Assembly (NCBI RefSeq): GCF_004403515.1
Contig: NZ_SOHH01000071.1
Coordinates: 1-53,917, forward strand
Source: Cryobacterium fucosi
GTDB taxonomy: Bacteria; Actinomycetota; Actinomycetes; Actinomycetales; Microbacteriaceae
Reading direction: 5' to 3'
Length of the DNA stretch: 53,917 bases
Positions 18,046 through 27,589 of this stretch are shown in pieces (positions within the stretch are counted from its first letter, which is position 1; the number at the start of each line of letters is the position of its first letter). The position numbers were made by a program, and so were the translations under genes. A model generated the notes under the pieces. That model ran no database searches and was not told the DNA's origin. It was given only the letters and a program-made list of their open reading frames with translations.

Positions 18046-18918
18046 ATGACAACACGGGTGGCCATCGTCGGCGTAACGGGAACGATGGGCCGCCTCGTCG
18101 CCGCACTGATCGAGAAGACGGACGGGTACGAACTCGTCGCCGGGCTGAACTCCGCCAGCGACCTGGCCGAGATGCTCGGCGCCGACGTCGTGATCGACCT
18201 CACGGTTCCCCGGGCCAGCCAGGGCGTGGTCGACTTCGCCGTCGACAACGGGCTCCGGGTTCTCGTCGGCACCTCCGGCTGGTCGCAGGAGCGGATCGAC
18301 GCCCTCGCCCGCCGTGTCGCCGGGCGCGACGACACCGGTGTGGTCATCATCCCCAACTTCTCCATCGGCTCGGTCATCGGCACCGCGCTCTCGGCCATGG
18401 TCGCCCGATTCTTCGATTCGATCGAGATCGTCGAGGCGCACCAGGCCGGCAAGGTCGACTCGCCGTCGGGCACCGCGGTGCGCACGGCCGAGTTGATCGG
18501 GCGGGCCAGGGCCGGCCTCGGACCGGTCTCCGCCCCGCACATCGACCAGCGCGCCCGCGGCCAGCAGGTCTCCAGCGTCCCGGTGCACAGCCTCCGGCTG
18601 GAGGGGCTGCTCGCCCGCCAGGACGTCATCTTCGGCGGCACGGGGGAGACCCTCACGATCAGCCACAACACCCTCTCCGCTGCGGCCTACGAGCGCGGCA
18701 TCCTGCTCGCCCTCGCCGCGGCAGTGTCCGCCCGCGGCGTGACGGTCGGACTGGATCAGATCGTGGACCTCGGCCTCGGGGAGCCCGGCCGGCCGGATGC
18801 CCCGGCCGAGCCGGGTCCCGACGACTCCGTTCCCGACGACTCGGTTCCCGATGGCCCCGGTCCCGATGGCCCCGGTCGCGATGGCCCCGGTCGCGACGAG
18901 TCCGGGACCGGCGAATGA
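18046..18918 (+). CDS. dapB: 4-hydroxy-tetrahydrodipicolinate reductase
   Basis: A 290-residue enzyme of the diaminopimelate/lysine pathway. It has the nucleotide-binding VAIVGVTGTMGR, VVIDLTVP and VGTSGW, and the active-site segment EAHQAGKVDSPSGTA with His132 and Lys136. The residue after the catalytic His, usually a second His, is Gln133 here. Beyond the normal family length, a tail of about 35 residues holds six PDDSV/PDGPG-like pentapeptides. The start is probably leaderless. The stop overlaps the next ATG. It works downstream of dapA (21880) and upstream of dapF (39554). Confidence 0.93.
   Translation: MTTRVAIVGVTGTMGRLVAALIEKTDGYELVAGLNSASDLAEMLGADVVIDLTVPRASQGVVDFAVDNGLRVLVGTSGWSQERIDALARRVAGRDDTGVVIIPNFSIGSVIGTALSAMVARFFDSIEIVEAHQAGKVDSPSGTAVRTAELIGRARAGLGPVSAPHIDQRARGQQVSSVPVHSLRLEGLLARQDVIFGGTGETLTISHNTLSAAAYERGILLALAAAVSARGVTVGLDQIVDLGLGEPGRPDAPAEPGPDDSVPDDSVPDGPGPDGPGRDGPGRDESGTGE
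18817..18906 (+). repeat. Six 15-bp repeats coding the dapB C-terminal tail
   Basis: Six in-frame units of 15 bases (18817-18906) encode PDDSV, PDDSV, PDGPG, PDGPG, RDGPG and RDESG. The units differ mainly in pairs, as expected from stepwise tandem duplication. The segment lies after the last conserved DapB residues. Confidence 0.9.
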
Positions 18919-19376
18919 AGGGCCGCCTGGCCGTCGTCCCGATGGCCCTGCTCCTCGCGTTCTACCTGGTCCTCGTCGGCTGGCGCGCGGTCCTGTTCGT
19001 CCTGAGCGGTGACCCGGTCGGCATCCTGATCGGAGTGGCGCTGATCATCCTGCCGCTGATCGGGGTCTGGGCGCTCGTGCTCGAACTCCGGTTCGGCCGC
19101 CGTTCAGAGCGCCTGGTGCGCCGCCTCGACAGCGAGGGCGGGCTTCCGGTCGAAGACCTGCCGACCCGTCCGAGCGGACGACCGCTCCGGGACGCCGCCG
19201 ATGCGGAGTTCCCCCGTTTCAAGGCGGAGGTGGATGCCGCCCCCGGCGACTGGCGGGCCTGGTTCCGCCTCGGGCTGGCCTACGACGCGTCGGGTGATCG
19301 TCGCCGGGCCCGCGGCGCCATCCGCACCGCGATCACACTCGAACGCTCCGAAGGGGCAGCCGTTCCGCCCCGGTAG
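18915..19376 (+). CDS. Small two-pass membrane protein with a TPR-like tail
   Basis: A 153-residue protein of unknown function. Two hydrophobic segments lie at about residues 5-30 (VVPMALLLAFYLVLVGWRAVLFVL) and 34-56. A soluble tail contains DWRAWFRLGLAYDASGDRRRARGAIRTAI, which looks like a single tetratricopeptide repeat. ATG 18915 overlaps the dapB stop (ATGA), so the two are translationally coupled. The order is common in related actinomycetes. It converges on the epimerase gene with a 16-base gap. Confidence 0.8.
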   Translation: MKGRLAVVPMALLLAFYLVLVGWRAVLFVLSGDPVGILIGVALIILPLIGVWALVLELRFGRRSERLVRRLDSEGGLPVEDLPTRPSGRPLRDAADAEFPRFKAEVDAAPGDWRAWFRLGLAYDASGDRRRARGAIRTAITLERSEGAAVPPR

Positions 19377-19392
19377 CATCCGCTGCGAACGG

Positions 19393-20283
19393 TCAGGCCT
19401 GGGCGAGCATCCACTCGACGGCCTCGCCCGCGGTGTGATGGGCGAAGACGAACCCGTCGTTCTGCAGCAGGGCCGAATCGACCTGCTGGTCGGCGAGCAG
19501 CAGCGCGCGCGCGGCGTCCTGCAGGGCGAGGGTCAGCACCAGCTCGGGCACCGGGATCCTGAACGGGCGGTGCAGCGCCGTGGCAACGGCCTTGATCACG
19601 TCGTTCGAGGTCGCGGGGGTCGGCCCGACCAGGTTCACCGGGCCGGAGAGGGTCGAACCGAGCAGGTGCACGATCGCGGCGGCCTCGTCGTGCAGGCTGA
19701 TCCACGGCCAGTGCGCGGTGCCGCGGCCGAGCGGACCGGCAACGCCGAGGCGGACCAGGGGCAGCAGCGGTCGCAGCGCGCCGCCGCGGGCGACGACCAG
19801 CCCGGTGCGGAACGTCACCACCCGGGTCTGCTCCGGCGCGCGCCTGGCCTCGGCCTCCCAAGCCTCGACGACGCCGGCCAGGAAGTCGGCGCCCGGTGCG
19901 GACTCTTCGGTGAGCACCTCGCCGGGACGGTCACCGTAGATGCCGACCGCGGAGGCGTTGAGCAGCACGGCGGGCGGTCGGGCGCTGCGCCGCATGGCGT
20001 CCGTCAGCGTGCGCGTGGCCTGCACCCTCGATTCGAGGATCTGCCGGCGATAGCCGGAGGTCCACGGCAGGCGGGCGAGCGATGCGCCGGACAGGTTGAT
20101 CACCGCATCCACTTGCCCGAGCGCGGCCTCGTCCAGGGTCAGCGCGGCCGGGTTCCAGCGGAACTCGTTGGGCGTCCGCGGGTCGCGGCGCACGAGGCGC
20201 GCGACGGTGTGGCCCGCCGCGCCGAGCTGGCGGCAGACCTCGGTGCCGATCAGGCCGGAGGCGCCGGAGATCAGGACTCGCAT
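19393..20283 (-). CDS. TIGR01777-family NAD(P)-dependent epimerase/SDR protein
   Basis: A 296-residue extended short-chain dehydrogenase. The nucleotide-binding ISGASGLIGTEV is at the N-terminus, NLSGASLARLPWT and LNASAVGIYGDR mark the family, and HWPWISLHDEAAAI and GPVNLVGP follow. The usual Y-x3-K pair is altered to YGD in this family. The function is unknown, though relatives are called SDR39U1 or YfcH. It is followed on the same strand by no further gene and preceded by OsmC. Confidence 0.87.
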   Translation of the reverse strand: MRVLISGASGLIGTEVCRQLGAAGHTVARLVRRDPRTPNEFRWNPAALTLDEAALGQVDAVINLSGASLARLPWTSGYRRQILESRVQATRTLTDAMRRSARPPAVLLNASAVGIYGDRPGEVLTEESAPGADFLAGVVEAWEAEARRAPEQTRVVTFRTGLVVARGGALRPLLPLVRLGVAGPLGRGTAHWPWISLHDEAAAIVHLLGSTLSGPVNLVGPTPATSNDVIKAVATALHRPFRIPVPELVLTLALQDAARALLLADQQVDSALLQNDGFVFAHHTAGEAVEWMLAQA

Positions 20284-20298
20284 GAACGCCCGGCCCGG

Positions 20299-20724
20299 CT
20301 AGGCCAGCTCGGCTTCGATCGTGATCGGGATGCCGGCCAGCGCCTGGGAGATCGGGCAGTCGGCCTTCGCGTCCGCGGCGAAGGCCTCGAATTCCGCCTC
20401 GGTCAGGCCGGGAACGCTGGCGCTGACGAGGAGATGGCTGCCGACAACTCCGACCCCGGTCTCGAAGGTGACGGCCGCAGTGGTCTGGATGCTCTCCGGC
20501 GCGTGTCCGGCGGCGCTGAGCCTGCTCGCCAGGGTCATCGAGAAGCAGGAGGCGTGCGCCGCTCCGAGGAGTTCCTCCGGGTTGACGGTGTTGGGGCTGC
20601 CGACCGAGCGGGCCTGCCAGGTCACCGGGAATTCGGCGGCGTGCGATGAGTCGAGGGAGACGATGCCCTGGCCGGACTTCAGATCGCCGGTCCAGACGGT
20701 GGTTGCTTCGCTGGTCAATGCCAT
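20299..20724 (-). CDS. OsmC-family organic hydroperoxide peroxidase
   Basis: A 141-residue peroxiredoxin-like protein. The two redox cysteines lie in AAHASCFSMTL and DCPISQALAG, the OsmC pattern. It would reduce organic peroxides. Start ATG 20724 is set by a near-perfect ribosome binding site, AGGAGGTAACACC, directly before it; an upstream extension is Pro/Gly-rich and not family-like. It lies with DUF4395 and thioredoxin-like genes on the minus strand, together a small redox group. Confidence 0.9.
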   Translation of the reverse strand: MALTSEATTVWTGDLKSGQGIVSLDSSHAAEFPVTWQARSVGSPNTVNPEELLGAAHASCFSMTLASRLSAAGHAPESIQTTAAVTFETGVGVVGSHLLVSASVPGLTEAEFEAFAADAKADCPISQALAGIPITIEAELA

Positions 20725-20809
20725 GGTGTTACCTCCTGAGTCAACCCCCAGCCTAGCCATGGGGGCTTCGGGCGGTGGCCGACCAGTCTGGGAATCGGCA
20801 GGGAGGCCG

Positions 20810-21331
20810 CTACCTGATGGTGGCCTGATCACGTCCGAGCAGGCCGGAACGCACCAGCAGCAGGTACAGCTGGCAGCCGAGGCAGTAGTCGAACACGGCG
20901 TTGAGGAACGCTGCGACGAACGCCGCTGCGGCAGCGATGCCCACGGCCGGAGCCAGGCCGACCAGGCCGAGCAGCACCCCGACGAGGGTCACCAGCAGTC
21001 CGACGCCCTGGGCGAAGGTCGGCGGGGCCGGGTTCTCCAGCTCACGCGGCGGGTTCAGCCTGGGCCGCACGACGCGCTTGAACAGCAGACCCCAGGGGTG
21101 CCGGCCGGCACCCGCGAACGCGCCCCAGGCGAACAGGGCGGCGAGCACGGCGAGCAGTGAGAGCGCGGCGACGGATGCCCCGGTCAGCGACAGGAAGACC
21201 ACCACGAGCAGCAGCACGGCCGTGATCCCGGCGCCGAACCGCGGGCCGCGCGGGTCGAGGTCCGGCCGGCGCGTGCGTGGAGCGTCCGGCGCGGCTCCGG
21301 CCTGACCTGGTTCAGCGGGCGAGGGTGACAT
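20810..21331 (-). CDS. DUF4395 membrane protein
   Basis: A 173-residue protein with about four hydrophobic helices (residues about 34-52, 55-75, 106-125 and 128-148) and a conserved DYCLGCQLY near the C-terminus, where the CxxC pair may be redox-active. The DUF4395 family has no settled function and is often found next to thioredoxin genes. Here its start lies inside the 3' end of the thioredoxin-like gene (20-base overlap). It may act with that protein in membrane-linked thiol exchange, an inference from context. Confidence 0.78.
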   Translation of the reverse strand: MSPSPAEPGQAGAAPDAPRTRRPDLDPRGPRFGAGITAVLLLVVVFLSLTGASVAALSLLAVLAALFAWGAFAGAGRHPWGLLFKRVVRPRLNPPRELENPAPPTFAQGVGLLVTLVGVLLGLVGLAPAVGIAAAAAFVAAFLNAVFDYCLGCQLYLLLVRSGLLGRDQATIR

Positions 21332-21761
21332 GGAGGCTCCCGGGGAGGTCGTCGAGGTGGGCGATGATGCCGGCCCGGTGCGGGGTGCCGCCGACCCGGG
21401 CCTGCACCCGCCCCGCCCGGTCGAGGATCAGCGTGGTCGGGGTCTGCAACACCTGGAACCGGCGGGCCAGGTCGGCCCGATGGGTGAGGTCCACCTCCAC
21501 GTGCACGACGCCGGGCCGGGACCGGGCCACCGCGGCGAGCATCCGGTGGGTGCCGGGGCAGCGGGAGCAGTGCTCCGTGGAGAACTGCAGCAGGGTTGCC
21601 TCCGCGCCGAACGAAACGGTGCTGGCGACATCCGCCGGGGTCAGCGCGGGTGCGTCCGCCACGTCGGTGATGCGGCCCTGTCGGGCGCGCCAGGCCAGCC
21701 CGAGGCCGCTCGCGGCGGCCACGAGCGCCAACACACTGCCGAGGGCGAGAATCGGGTCCAT
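21312..21761 (-). CDS. Membrane-anchored thioredoxin-like protein
   Basis: A 149-residue protein with an N-terminal membrane anchor (residues about 2-22, LALGSVLALVAAASGLGLAW) and a thioredoxin fold. The active site is CSRC in FSTEHCSRCPGTH, and the cis-proline strand is LQTPTTLILD. ATG 21761 has no Shine-Dalgarno sequence. TACCGT lies six bases upstream on the same strand, which fits a leaderless start. The 3' end overlaps DUF4395. The anchor suggests the redox domain faces the cell exterior. Confidence 0.83.
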   Translation of the reverse strand: MDPILALGSVLALVAAASGLGLAWRARQGRITDVADAPALTPADVASTVSFGAEATLLQFSTEHCSRCPGTHRMLAAVARSRPGVVHVEVDLTHRADLARRFQVLQTPTTLILDRAGRVQARVGGTPHRAGIIAHLDDLPGSLHVTLAR

Positions 21762-21866
21762 GACACAACGGTACGGGCGCGCCGACGGGGCCGGGGGAGT
21801 GTGACGACAGATTACGGCGGATGCCCGGCCGCAACGGCCCCGCGTGCGATCCGGCACAGCGACCGA

Positions 21867-21879
21867 TAGCCTGTAATCC
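21867..21879 (+). promoter_or_regulatory. dapA -10 element, leaderless arrangement
   Basis: TAGCCT (21867-21872) lies seven bases before GTG 21880. No ribosome binding site is present, so translation probably starts at the transcript's 5' end. Confidence 0.55.
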
Positions 21880-22857
21880 GTGACTACGTCCTATAACCCC
21901 TTCGGCCAGGTCCTCGTCGCCCTGGTCACTCCCTTCACCGCCGACGGCGAAGTCGACTGGGCGGGAGTGGCGAAACACATCGACGACGTGATCACCGCCG
22001 GCGCCGACGGCATCGTGGTCAGCGGCACCACCGGGGAGACGTCCACCCTGACCGACCCGGAGAAGATCCGGCTGGTCGAGGTCGGAAAGGACGTCGCGGC
22101 CGGACGCGCGAAGATCATCACCGGCGGCGGGTCCAACGAGACCGCGCACGCCATGCAGCTCGCCCGCCAGAGCGAGAAGGCCGGCGCCGACGGCAACATG
22201 ATCGTCACCCCGTACTACAACAAGCCCACCCAGTCGGGCATCCTCACCCACTTCCGGATGATCGCCGACGCCACCGACCTGCCGGTGATCCTCTACGACA
22301 TCCCGGGTCGCACGGGCGTCCCGATCAACTACGAGACCATCCTTCGCGCCGCGAAGCACCCGAACATCCTCGCCGTGAAAGACGCCAAGGGCGACCTGGC
22401 CCAGGTCAGCCGGGTGCTCAACCAGACCGACCTGCTCTACTTCTCCGGCGACGACCCGAACGTGCTGCCGCACCTGTCGATCGGCGCGACCGGCCTGATC
22501 GGCGTCACCGCGAACATCGCGGCCACGCCCTACCGCCAGATGGTGGATGCCGTCAACGCCGGCGACCTGAGGACGGCCACTGCCGCGCACCGCCAGCTCG
22601 AACCGCTCGTGCGGGCCTGCATGACCCACGTGCCCGGCACCGTCGCGGTCAAGTACATCCTGCACGGCCTCGGCCGGATCGGCAGCCCGCGGGTGCGCCT
22701 GCCCCTGGTCGGCCCGGAGGACTTCGAGGCGGCCCAGATCGAGGACGAGATCGACCTGGTCAAGAACATCCCCGGGGTCGACTTCACCAACTTCCGCCCA
22801 GACCGCAACGCCGCCGCGGGCGGCGCGCTGCCCAGGATCGCCGGAACAACACGCTAG
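21880..22857 (+). CDS. dapA: 4-hydroxy-tetrahydrodipicolinate synthase
   Basis: A 325-residue TIM-barrel aldolase that condenses pyruvate with aspartate semialdehyde. It has SGTTGETSTLT, the catalytic Tyr in VTPYYNKP and the Schiff-base Lys in ILAVKDAKGDL. Start GTG 21880 is supported by a -10 placed for leaderless transcription. Together with dapB and dapF in this window it makes diaminopimelate for peptidoglycan and lysine. The second RNase J gene follows after 28 bases, the usual actinomycete pairing. Confidence 0.94.
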   Translation: MTTSYNPFGQVLVALVTPFTADGEVDWAGVAKHIDDVITAGADGIVVSGTTGETSTLTDPEKIRLVEVGKDVAAGRAKIITGGGSNETAHAMQLARQSEKAGADGNMIVTPYYNKPTQSGILTHFRMIADATDLPVILYDIPGRTGVPINYETILRAAKHPNILAVKDAKGDLAQVSRVLNQTDLLYFSGDDPNVLPHLSIGATGLIGVTANIAATPYRQMVDAVNAGDLRTATAAHRQLEPLVRACMTHVPGTVAVKYILHGLGRIGSPRVRLPLVGPEDFEAAQIEDEIDLVKNIPGVDFTNFRPDRNAAAGGALPRIAGTTR

Positions 22858-22885
22858 TCACGCCACCGACCCCCTAGGAGGGCCC

Positions 22886-24562
22886 ATGCCCATCGACGTC
22901 TACGATCCGGCCCCACTCGAACCGGGCACGCTGCGGGTCATCCCGATCGGGGGTCTCGGCGAGATCGGCCGGAACATGACCTCGTTCGAGATCGACGGCA
23001 AGATCCTCATCGTCGACTGCGGGGTGCTGTTCCCGGAGGAGCACCAGCCGGGCGTCGACCTCATTCTGCCCGACTTCAGCCCGATCAGGGACCGCCTCGA
23101 CGACATCCTCGGGGTCGTGCTCACTCACGGCCACGAGGACCACATCGGCGCCGTGCCCTACCTGCTCAAACTGCGCCGCGACATCCCGCTGATCGGTTCG
23201 GGGCTGACCCTCGCGTTCATCGAGGCGAAGCTCAAGGAACACCGGATCACCCCGTACACCCTGCAGGTCAAGGAGGGCCAGAAGGAACGCCTCGGCCCGT
23301 TCAACCTCGAGTTCGTCGCCGTCAACCACTCGATCCCCGACGCCCTCGCCGTGGCGATCAAGACCGTCGCCGGCACCGTGCTGCACACCGGTGACTTCAA
23401 GATGGACCAGCTCCCGCTCGACCACCGGCTGACCGACCTGCGCGAATTCGCCCGGCTCGGCACCGAAGGCGTCGACCTCTTCCTCGTCGACTCGACGAAC
23501 GCGGATGTCCCCGGCTTCACCCCGTCCGAGCGCCTGATCGGGCCGGTGCTCGAGGACGTCATCGCCCGCGCCCCGCGCCGGGTGATCGTCGCCAGCTTCT
23601 CCAGCCACGTGCACCGGGTGCAGCAGGTGCTCGACGCCGCCTACGCGAACGACCGCCGGGTGGCGCTGCTCGGCCGGTCGATGGTGCGCAACATGACCAT
23701 CGCCGCCGAGCTCGGCTACCTGCGGGTGCCGGAGGGGGTCCTGGTCGATTTCAAGAAGGCCGGCAGCATCCCCGACGACAAGATCGTCTATATGTCCACC
23801 GGGTCGCAGGGCGAGCCGATGGCCGTGCTCAGCCGGATGGTGAACATGGACCACCAGGTCGAGGTGGGTCTCGGCGACACCGTCATCCTCGCCTCCAGCC
23901 TGATCCCCGGCAACGAGAACGCGGTCTACCGGATCATCGACGGGCTGACCAAGCTCGGCGCCACCGTCGTGCACAAGGGCAACGCCAAGGTGCACGTCTC
24001 CGGGCACGCCGCCGCCGGCGAACTGACCTACTGCTACAACATCCTCAAGCCGAGGAACGTGCTGCCCGTGCACGGCGAGTACCGCCACCTCGTCGCCAAC
24101 GCCAAGCTCGCGGTCGAGACCGGGGTGCCGGACGCGAACGTGATCCTCGCCGAGGACGGCACCGTGCTCGACCTGCGCGCCGGCGTGGTGCGAAAGGTCG
24201 GCCAGCTCGACCTGGGCTACGTCTACGTCGACGGGTCGACCGTCGGTGAGATCACCGATGCCGACCTCAAGGATCGCCGCACGCTCGCCGAGGAGGGGTT
24301 CATCTCGATCATCATCGTGGTCGACGCCTCCACCGGCAAGGTCATCGTCGGCCCGGAGATCCACGCCAAGGGATTCGCCGAGGACGACTCCGTCTTCGAC
24401 GCCGTGCGGCCCAAGATCGAGGCCGCCCTGGCCGAGGCCGCGCAGAACGGGGTGCGCGACACGCACGCCCTGCAGCAGATCGTGCGGCGCACGGTCGGCC
24501 GCTGGGTGAACGTGGCCTTCCGCCGCCGACCGATGATCGTCCCCCTGGTGATCGAGGCGTAG
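22886..24562 (+). CDS. rnj: Ribonuclease J (second copy, canonical locus)
   Basis: A 558-residue beta-CASP RNase with THGHEDHIGAVPYLL, NHSIPDA, TGDFKMD, STGSQGEP and KVHVSGHAAAGELTYC. It has the same architecture as the 8266-9972 product and matches it along the whole length. ATG 22886 follows AGGAGGG. The dapA-rnj-ftsK order is the standard actinomycete arrangement, so this is the ancestral copy and the other is the extra one. Confidence 0.93.
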   Translation: MPIDVYDPAPLEPGTLRVIPIGGLGEIGRNMTSFEIDGKILIVDCGVLFPEEHQPGVDLILPDFSPIRDRLDDILGVVLTHGHEDHIGAVPYLLKLRRDIPLIGSGLTLAFIEAKLKEHRITPYTLQVKEGQKERLGPFNLEFVAVNHSIPDALAVAIKTVAGTVLHTGDFKMDQLPLDHRLTDLREFARLGTEGVDLFLVDSTNADVPGFTPSERLIGPVLEDVIARAPRRVIVASFSSHVHRVQQVLDAAYANDRRVALLGRSMVRNMTIAAELGYLRVPEGVLVDFKKAGSIPDDKIVYMSTGSQGEPMAVLSRMVNMDHQVEVGLGDTVILASSLIPGNENAVYRIIDGLTKLGATVVHKGNAKVHVSGHAAAGELTYCYNILKPRNVLPVHGEYRHLVANAKLAVETGVPDANVILAEDGTVLDLRAGVVRKVGQLDLGYVYVDGSTVGEITDADLKDRRTLAEEGFISIIIVVDASTGKVIVGPEIHAKGFAEDDSVFDAVRPKIEAALAEAAQNGVRDTHALQQIVRRTVGRWVNVAFRRRPMIVPLVIEA

Positions 24563-24643
24563 CCGCGGCGACGCTCCGGCAGGAGAAATTCGCGACCCGC
24601 GGGTTTCGCGGGCGCCGGGCACGGCGTGTCGCGAAAAGCTCCA

Positions 24644-24679
24644 TCCCGAACGTTCCGAACCTTCCGAACCTCCCGAACG
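24644..24679 (+). repeat. Short CCGAAC tandem repeats upstream of ftsK
   Basis: Four CCGAAC units spaced 8-10 bases apart lie in the rnj-ftsK gap. The rest of the 174-base gap holds an inverted pair TTCGCGAC/GTCGCGAA (24588-24595 and about 24628-24635) and TACCGT (24724-24729), which lies seven bases before the ftsK ATG and fits a leaderless -10. Confidence 0.6.
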
Positions 24680-24736
24680 AAATCGGGTGGGCGTGGGGTG
24701 ACCCGGATGTCGGAGGGCGACGGTACCGTAGATTCC

Positions 24737-27586
24737 ATGGCTACGAGCACTAAGTCGACCGGGCGCGCGCGCACCTCGCCTGCGCGCGGCACGACGGCGC
24801 GGGGGCCCGCCCGGAAGACCGCAACCCAGAAGACCGTCAAGTTCACGGCCGGCGACCCGGGCCCCGGCCTGTTCGCCCGATTCTGGATGGCGCTGGCCCA
24901 TGTCACCGGCGGCGCCGCCCGCGCCCTCGGCCCCGAACAGCTCTCCAAAGAGGAGCGCCGTGACGGGCTGCCGTTCTTCCTCGTGCTCCTCGCCATCGCC
25001 GGGGCCGTGATCGAGTGGTTCCTGATCAACAGCCCGGTCGCGCAGATCCTCGACGCCTGGACCTTCGGCGGCCTGTTCGGCCGGGTCGCGTTCGCCCTGC
25101 CCGTGATCATGCTGCTCTTCGCGGTCTGGCTCTTCCGCAAGCCCAGCTCGGTGCACGACAACGGGCGGATCGGCATCGGCCTGTCCCTGCTGCTCGTATC
25201 GGTGTCCGGCCTCTGCCACATCTTCGGCGGCCAGCCCGCGCCCAGCGACGGCATGGAGGTGCTCGCCCTGTCCGGCGGCGTGATCGGCTGGATGATCGCC
25301 GCCCCGCTGATCTACCTGACCACCGCGATCGGGGCCACCATCGTCGTGATCCTGCTGCTGGCCCTGAGCCTCTTCATCATCACGAAGACCCCGCCGAACC
25401 GGATCGGCGCGCGCAGCCGCGAGCTGTACGCCTGGCTGTTCGGCGCGCAGCTCCCCGACCCCGAGGAACGCGCGGCCGCCAGGGAGGCGAAGCTGGAGAA
25501 GACCGTGCAGGTCCCGCTCGACGGCGTCGACGAGGACACCAGCGCCCTGCCCTGGTGGCGGCGCAACACCAGCAAGCGCGAGGAAGACCCCGATTTCAGC
25601 AGCCCGGTCAGCACGGATGCGCATCCCGGCGACGAGGCCGACCCGCCGGCATCCGACCCGCTGAGCACCCTGCTCGGCGGCGACGGCCGCGGCAGCTTCG
25701 ACACCGCGCTGGAGAGCGCGCAGCCGTCGGCGGGCGGCGACAAGGACCACTACGGCACCGAGGTGCTCGAGGACCTGTTGCGTGCCGAGGACGCCATCAA
25801 ACGCTTCACCGGCGAGATCGACGTGCAGCGGGGCTCGGCGACGGGCCTGTACGCGGACGACCCGACCGGGCTCACCGAGGTGCTGCCCGGCTTCGACGAA
25901 CTCGACGCGGCCGCCCTGGCTCCGCGCCCCGAACCCGCGGCCCCGGAACCCGCAGCCCCCTACCAGCTGCCGTCGAACACGACGTTGACCAAGGGCCCGC
26001 CGGCGAAGGCCCGCTCGGCCGCGAACGACGAGATCGTGAAATCGATCACCGAGGTGCTCCGCCAATTCCAGGTCGACGCGAAGGTGACCGGGTTCTCCCG
26101 CGGACCGACCGTGACCCAGTACGAGATCGAACTGGGCCCCGGCGTCAAGGTGGAACGGGTCACCGCCCTGAGCAAGAACCTCTCCTACGCGGTCGCCTCG
26201 AACGAGGTGCGCATCCTCTCGCCCATCCCCGGCAAGAGCGCCATCGGCATCGAGATCCCCAACACCGACCGCGAGATCGTCACCCTCGGCGACGTGCTCC
26301 GAAGCGGCACCGCGACCAACAGCACCCACCCGATGACCATCGGCGTCGGCAAGGACGTCGGCGGCGGATTCGTCATCGCCAACCTCGCCAAGATGCCCCA
26401 CCTGCTCGTGGCCGGTTCCACCGGCTCCGGCAAGTCCAGCTTCGTGAACTCGATGATCACCAGCCTGCTCATGCGCGCCAGGCCCAGCGACGTGCGGATG
26501 GTGCTGATCGACCCGAAGCGGGTCGAGCTCGCCGCCTACGCCGGTGTGCCGCACCTGATCACGCCCATCATCACCAGCCCGAAGAAGGCCGCCGAGGCCC
26601 TGCAGTGGGTCGTCAAAGAGATGGACATGCGCTACGACGACCTGGCCAGCTTCGGCTTCCGCCACATCGACGACTTCAACAAGGCCGTCGTGAACAACGA
26701 GATCGTGCTGCCCGCCGGCAGCGCCCGCACGCTCAAGCCCTACCCGTACCTCCTCGTCGTCGTCGACGAGCTCGCCGACCTGATGATGGTCGCCCCGCGC
26801 GACGTCGAGGACTCGATCGTGCGGATCACCCAGCTCGCCCGCGCCTCCGGCATCCACCTCGTCCTGGCCACCCAGCGGCCCAGCGTCGACGTCGTCACCG
26901 GCCTGATCAAGGCGAACGTCCCCTCGCGCCTCGCCTTCGCCGTGACCAGCGTCACCGACTCCCGGGTCATCCTCGACCAGCCCGGCGCCGACAAGCTGAT
27001 CGGCCAGGGTGACGCCCTGTTCCTGCCGATGGGGGCGTCCAAGGCCATCCGCGTGCAGGGAGCCTGGGTCAACGAGGCCGAGATCGAGCGCGTCGTCAAG
27101 CACGTCACCCAGCAGGCCCGCCCCGACTACCGGCCGGATGTCTCGATGGTCGCCCCGCGCAAGGAGATCGACTCCGACATCGGCGACGACCTCGAGGTGC
27201 TGCTGGCCGCGGCCGAACTCGTCGTGTCGACCCAGTTCGGGTCCACCTCGATGCTGCAGCGGAAGCTGCGGGTCGGCTTCGCCAAGGCCGGCCGCCTGAT
27301 GGACCTGCTCGAGTCCCGCGAGATCGTCGGCCCGTCCGAGGGGTCGAAGGCCCGCGACGTGCTCGTCACGGTCGAGCAGCTGCCGAGCGTGCTCGCACTG
27401 CTGCGCGGCTCGGACGAACAGCACCATGCGGCCACAGCGAACGCGCAGGCCGCCGCCGCACACCAGGCCGACAGCGCCCCCGACTCCCGGTACGCCGGCG
27501 ACCCGGTCGCGAAGATGTCGGAGGGGTACCCTGAAGAGGAGGCTGCCCCCGATGAGGATGCCTGGCAACTGACCGACAGGGAATGA
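24737..27586 (+). CDS. ftsK: FtsK/SpoIIIE DNA translocase
   Basis: A 949-residue septal DNA pump. It has a basic N-terminus, four or so membrane segments (about residues 78-220), an acidic linker with many Asp/Pro, then the motor. The alpha domain starts near [16 protein letters not shown], Walker A is GSTGSGKSS (about 559-567), Walker B is [14 protein letters not shown], and [13 protein letters not shown] follows. A winged-helix gamma domain ([23 protein letters not shown]) is at the C-terminus. ATG 24737 lies seven bases after TACCGT, which suggests leaderless translation. An upstream extension in frame is Arg/Thr-rich and unlikely. pgsA follows after three bases. Confidence 0.93.
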   Translation: MATSTKSTGRARTSPARGTTARGPARKTATQKTVKFTAGDPGPGLFARFWMALAHVTGGAARALGPEQLSKEERRDGLPFFLVLLAIAGAVIEWFLINSPVAQILDAWTFGGLFGRVAFALPVIMLLFAVWLFRKPSSVHDNGRIGIGLSLLLVSVSGLCHIFGGQPAPSDGMEVLALSGGVIGWMIAAPLIYLTTAIGATIVVILLLALSLFIITKTPPNRIGARSRELYAWLFGAQLPDPEERAAAREAKLEKTVQVPLDGVDEDTSALPWWRRNTSKREEDPDFSSPVSTDAHPGDEADPPASDPLSTLLGGDGRGSFDTALESAQPSAGGDKDHYGTEVLEDLLRAEDAIKRFTGEIDVQRGSATGLYADDPTGLTEVLPGFDELDAAALAPRPEPAAPEPAAPYQLPSNTTLTKGPPAKARSAANDEIVKSITEVLRQFQVDAKVTGFSRGPTVTQYEIELGPGVKVERVTALSKNLSYAVASNEVRILSPIPGKSAIGIEIPNTDREIVTLGDVLRSGTATNSTHPMTIGVGKDVGGGFVIANLAKMPHLLVAGSTGSGKSSFVNSMITSLLMRARPSDVRMVLIDPKRVELAAYAGVPHLITPIITSPKKAAEALQWVVKEMDMRYDDLASFGFRHIDDFNKAVVNNEIVLPAGSARTLKPYPYLLVVVDELADLMMVAPRDVEDSIVRITQLARASGIHLVLATQRPSVDVVTGLIKANVPSRLAFAVTSVTDSRVILDQPGADKLIGQGDALFLPMGASKAIRVQGAWVNEAEIERVVKHVTQQARPDYRPDVSMVAPRKEIDSDIGDDLEVLLAAAELVVSTQFGSTSMLQRKLRVGFAKAGRLMDLLESREIVGPSEGSKARDVLVTVEQLPSVLALLRGSDEQHHAATANAQAAAAHQADSAPDSRYAGDPVAKMSEGYPEEEAAPDEDAWQLTDRE

Positions 27587-27589
27587 CCG

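Noticed and set aside
22874..27568. A 1,564-residue open frame on the minus strand opposite rnj and ftsK
   Set aside because: It is antisense to two well-conserved genes and is rich in Gly, Asp, Val and His, the usual shadow of high-GC coding DNA. No family motif is visible.
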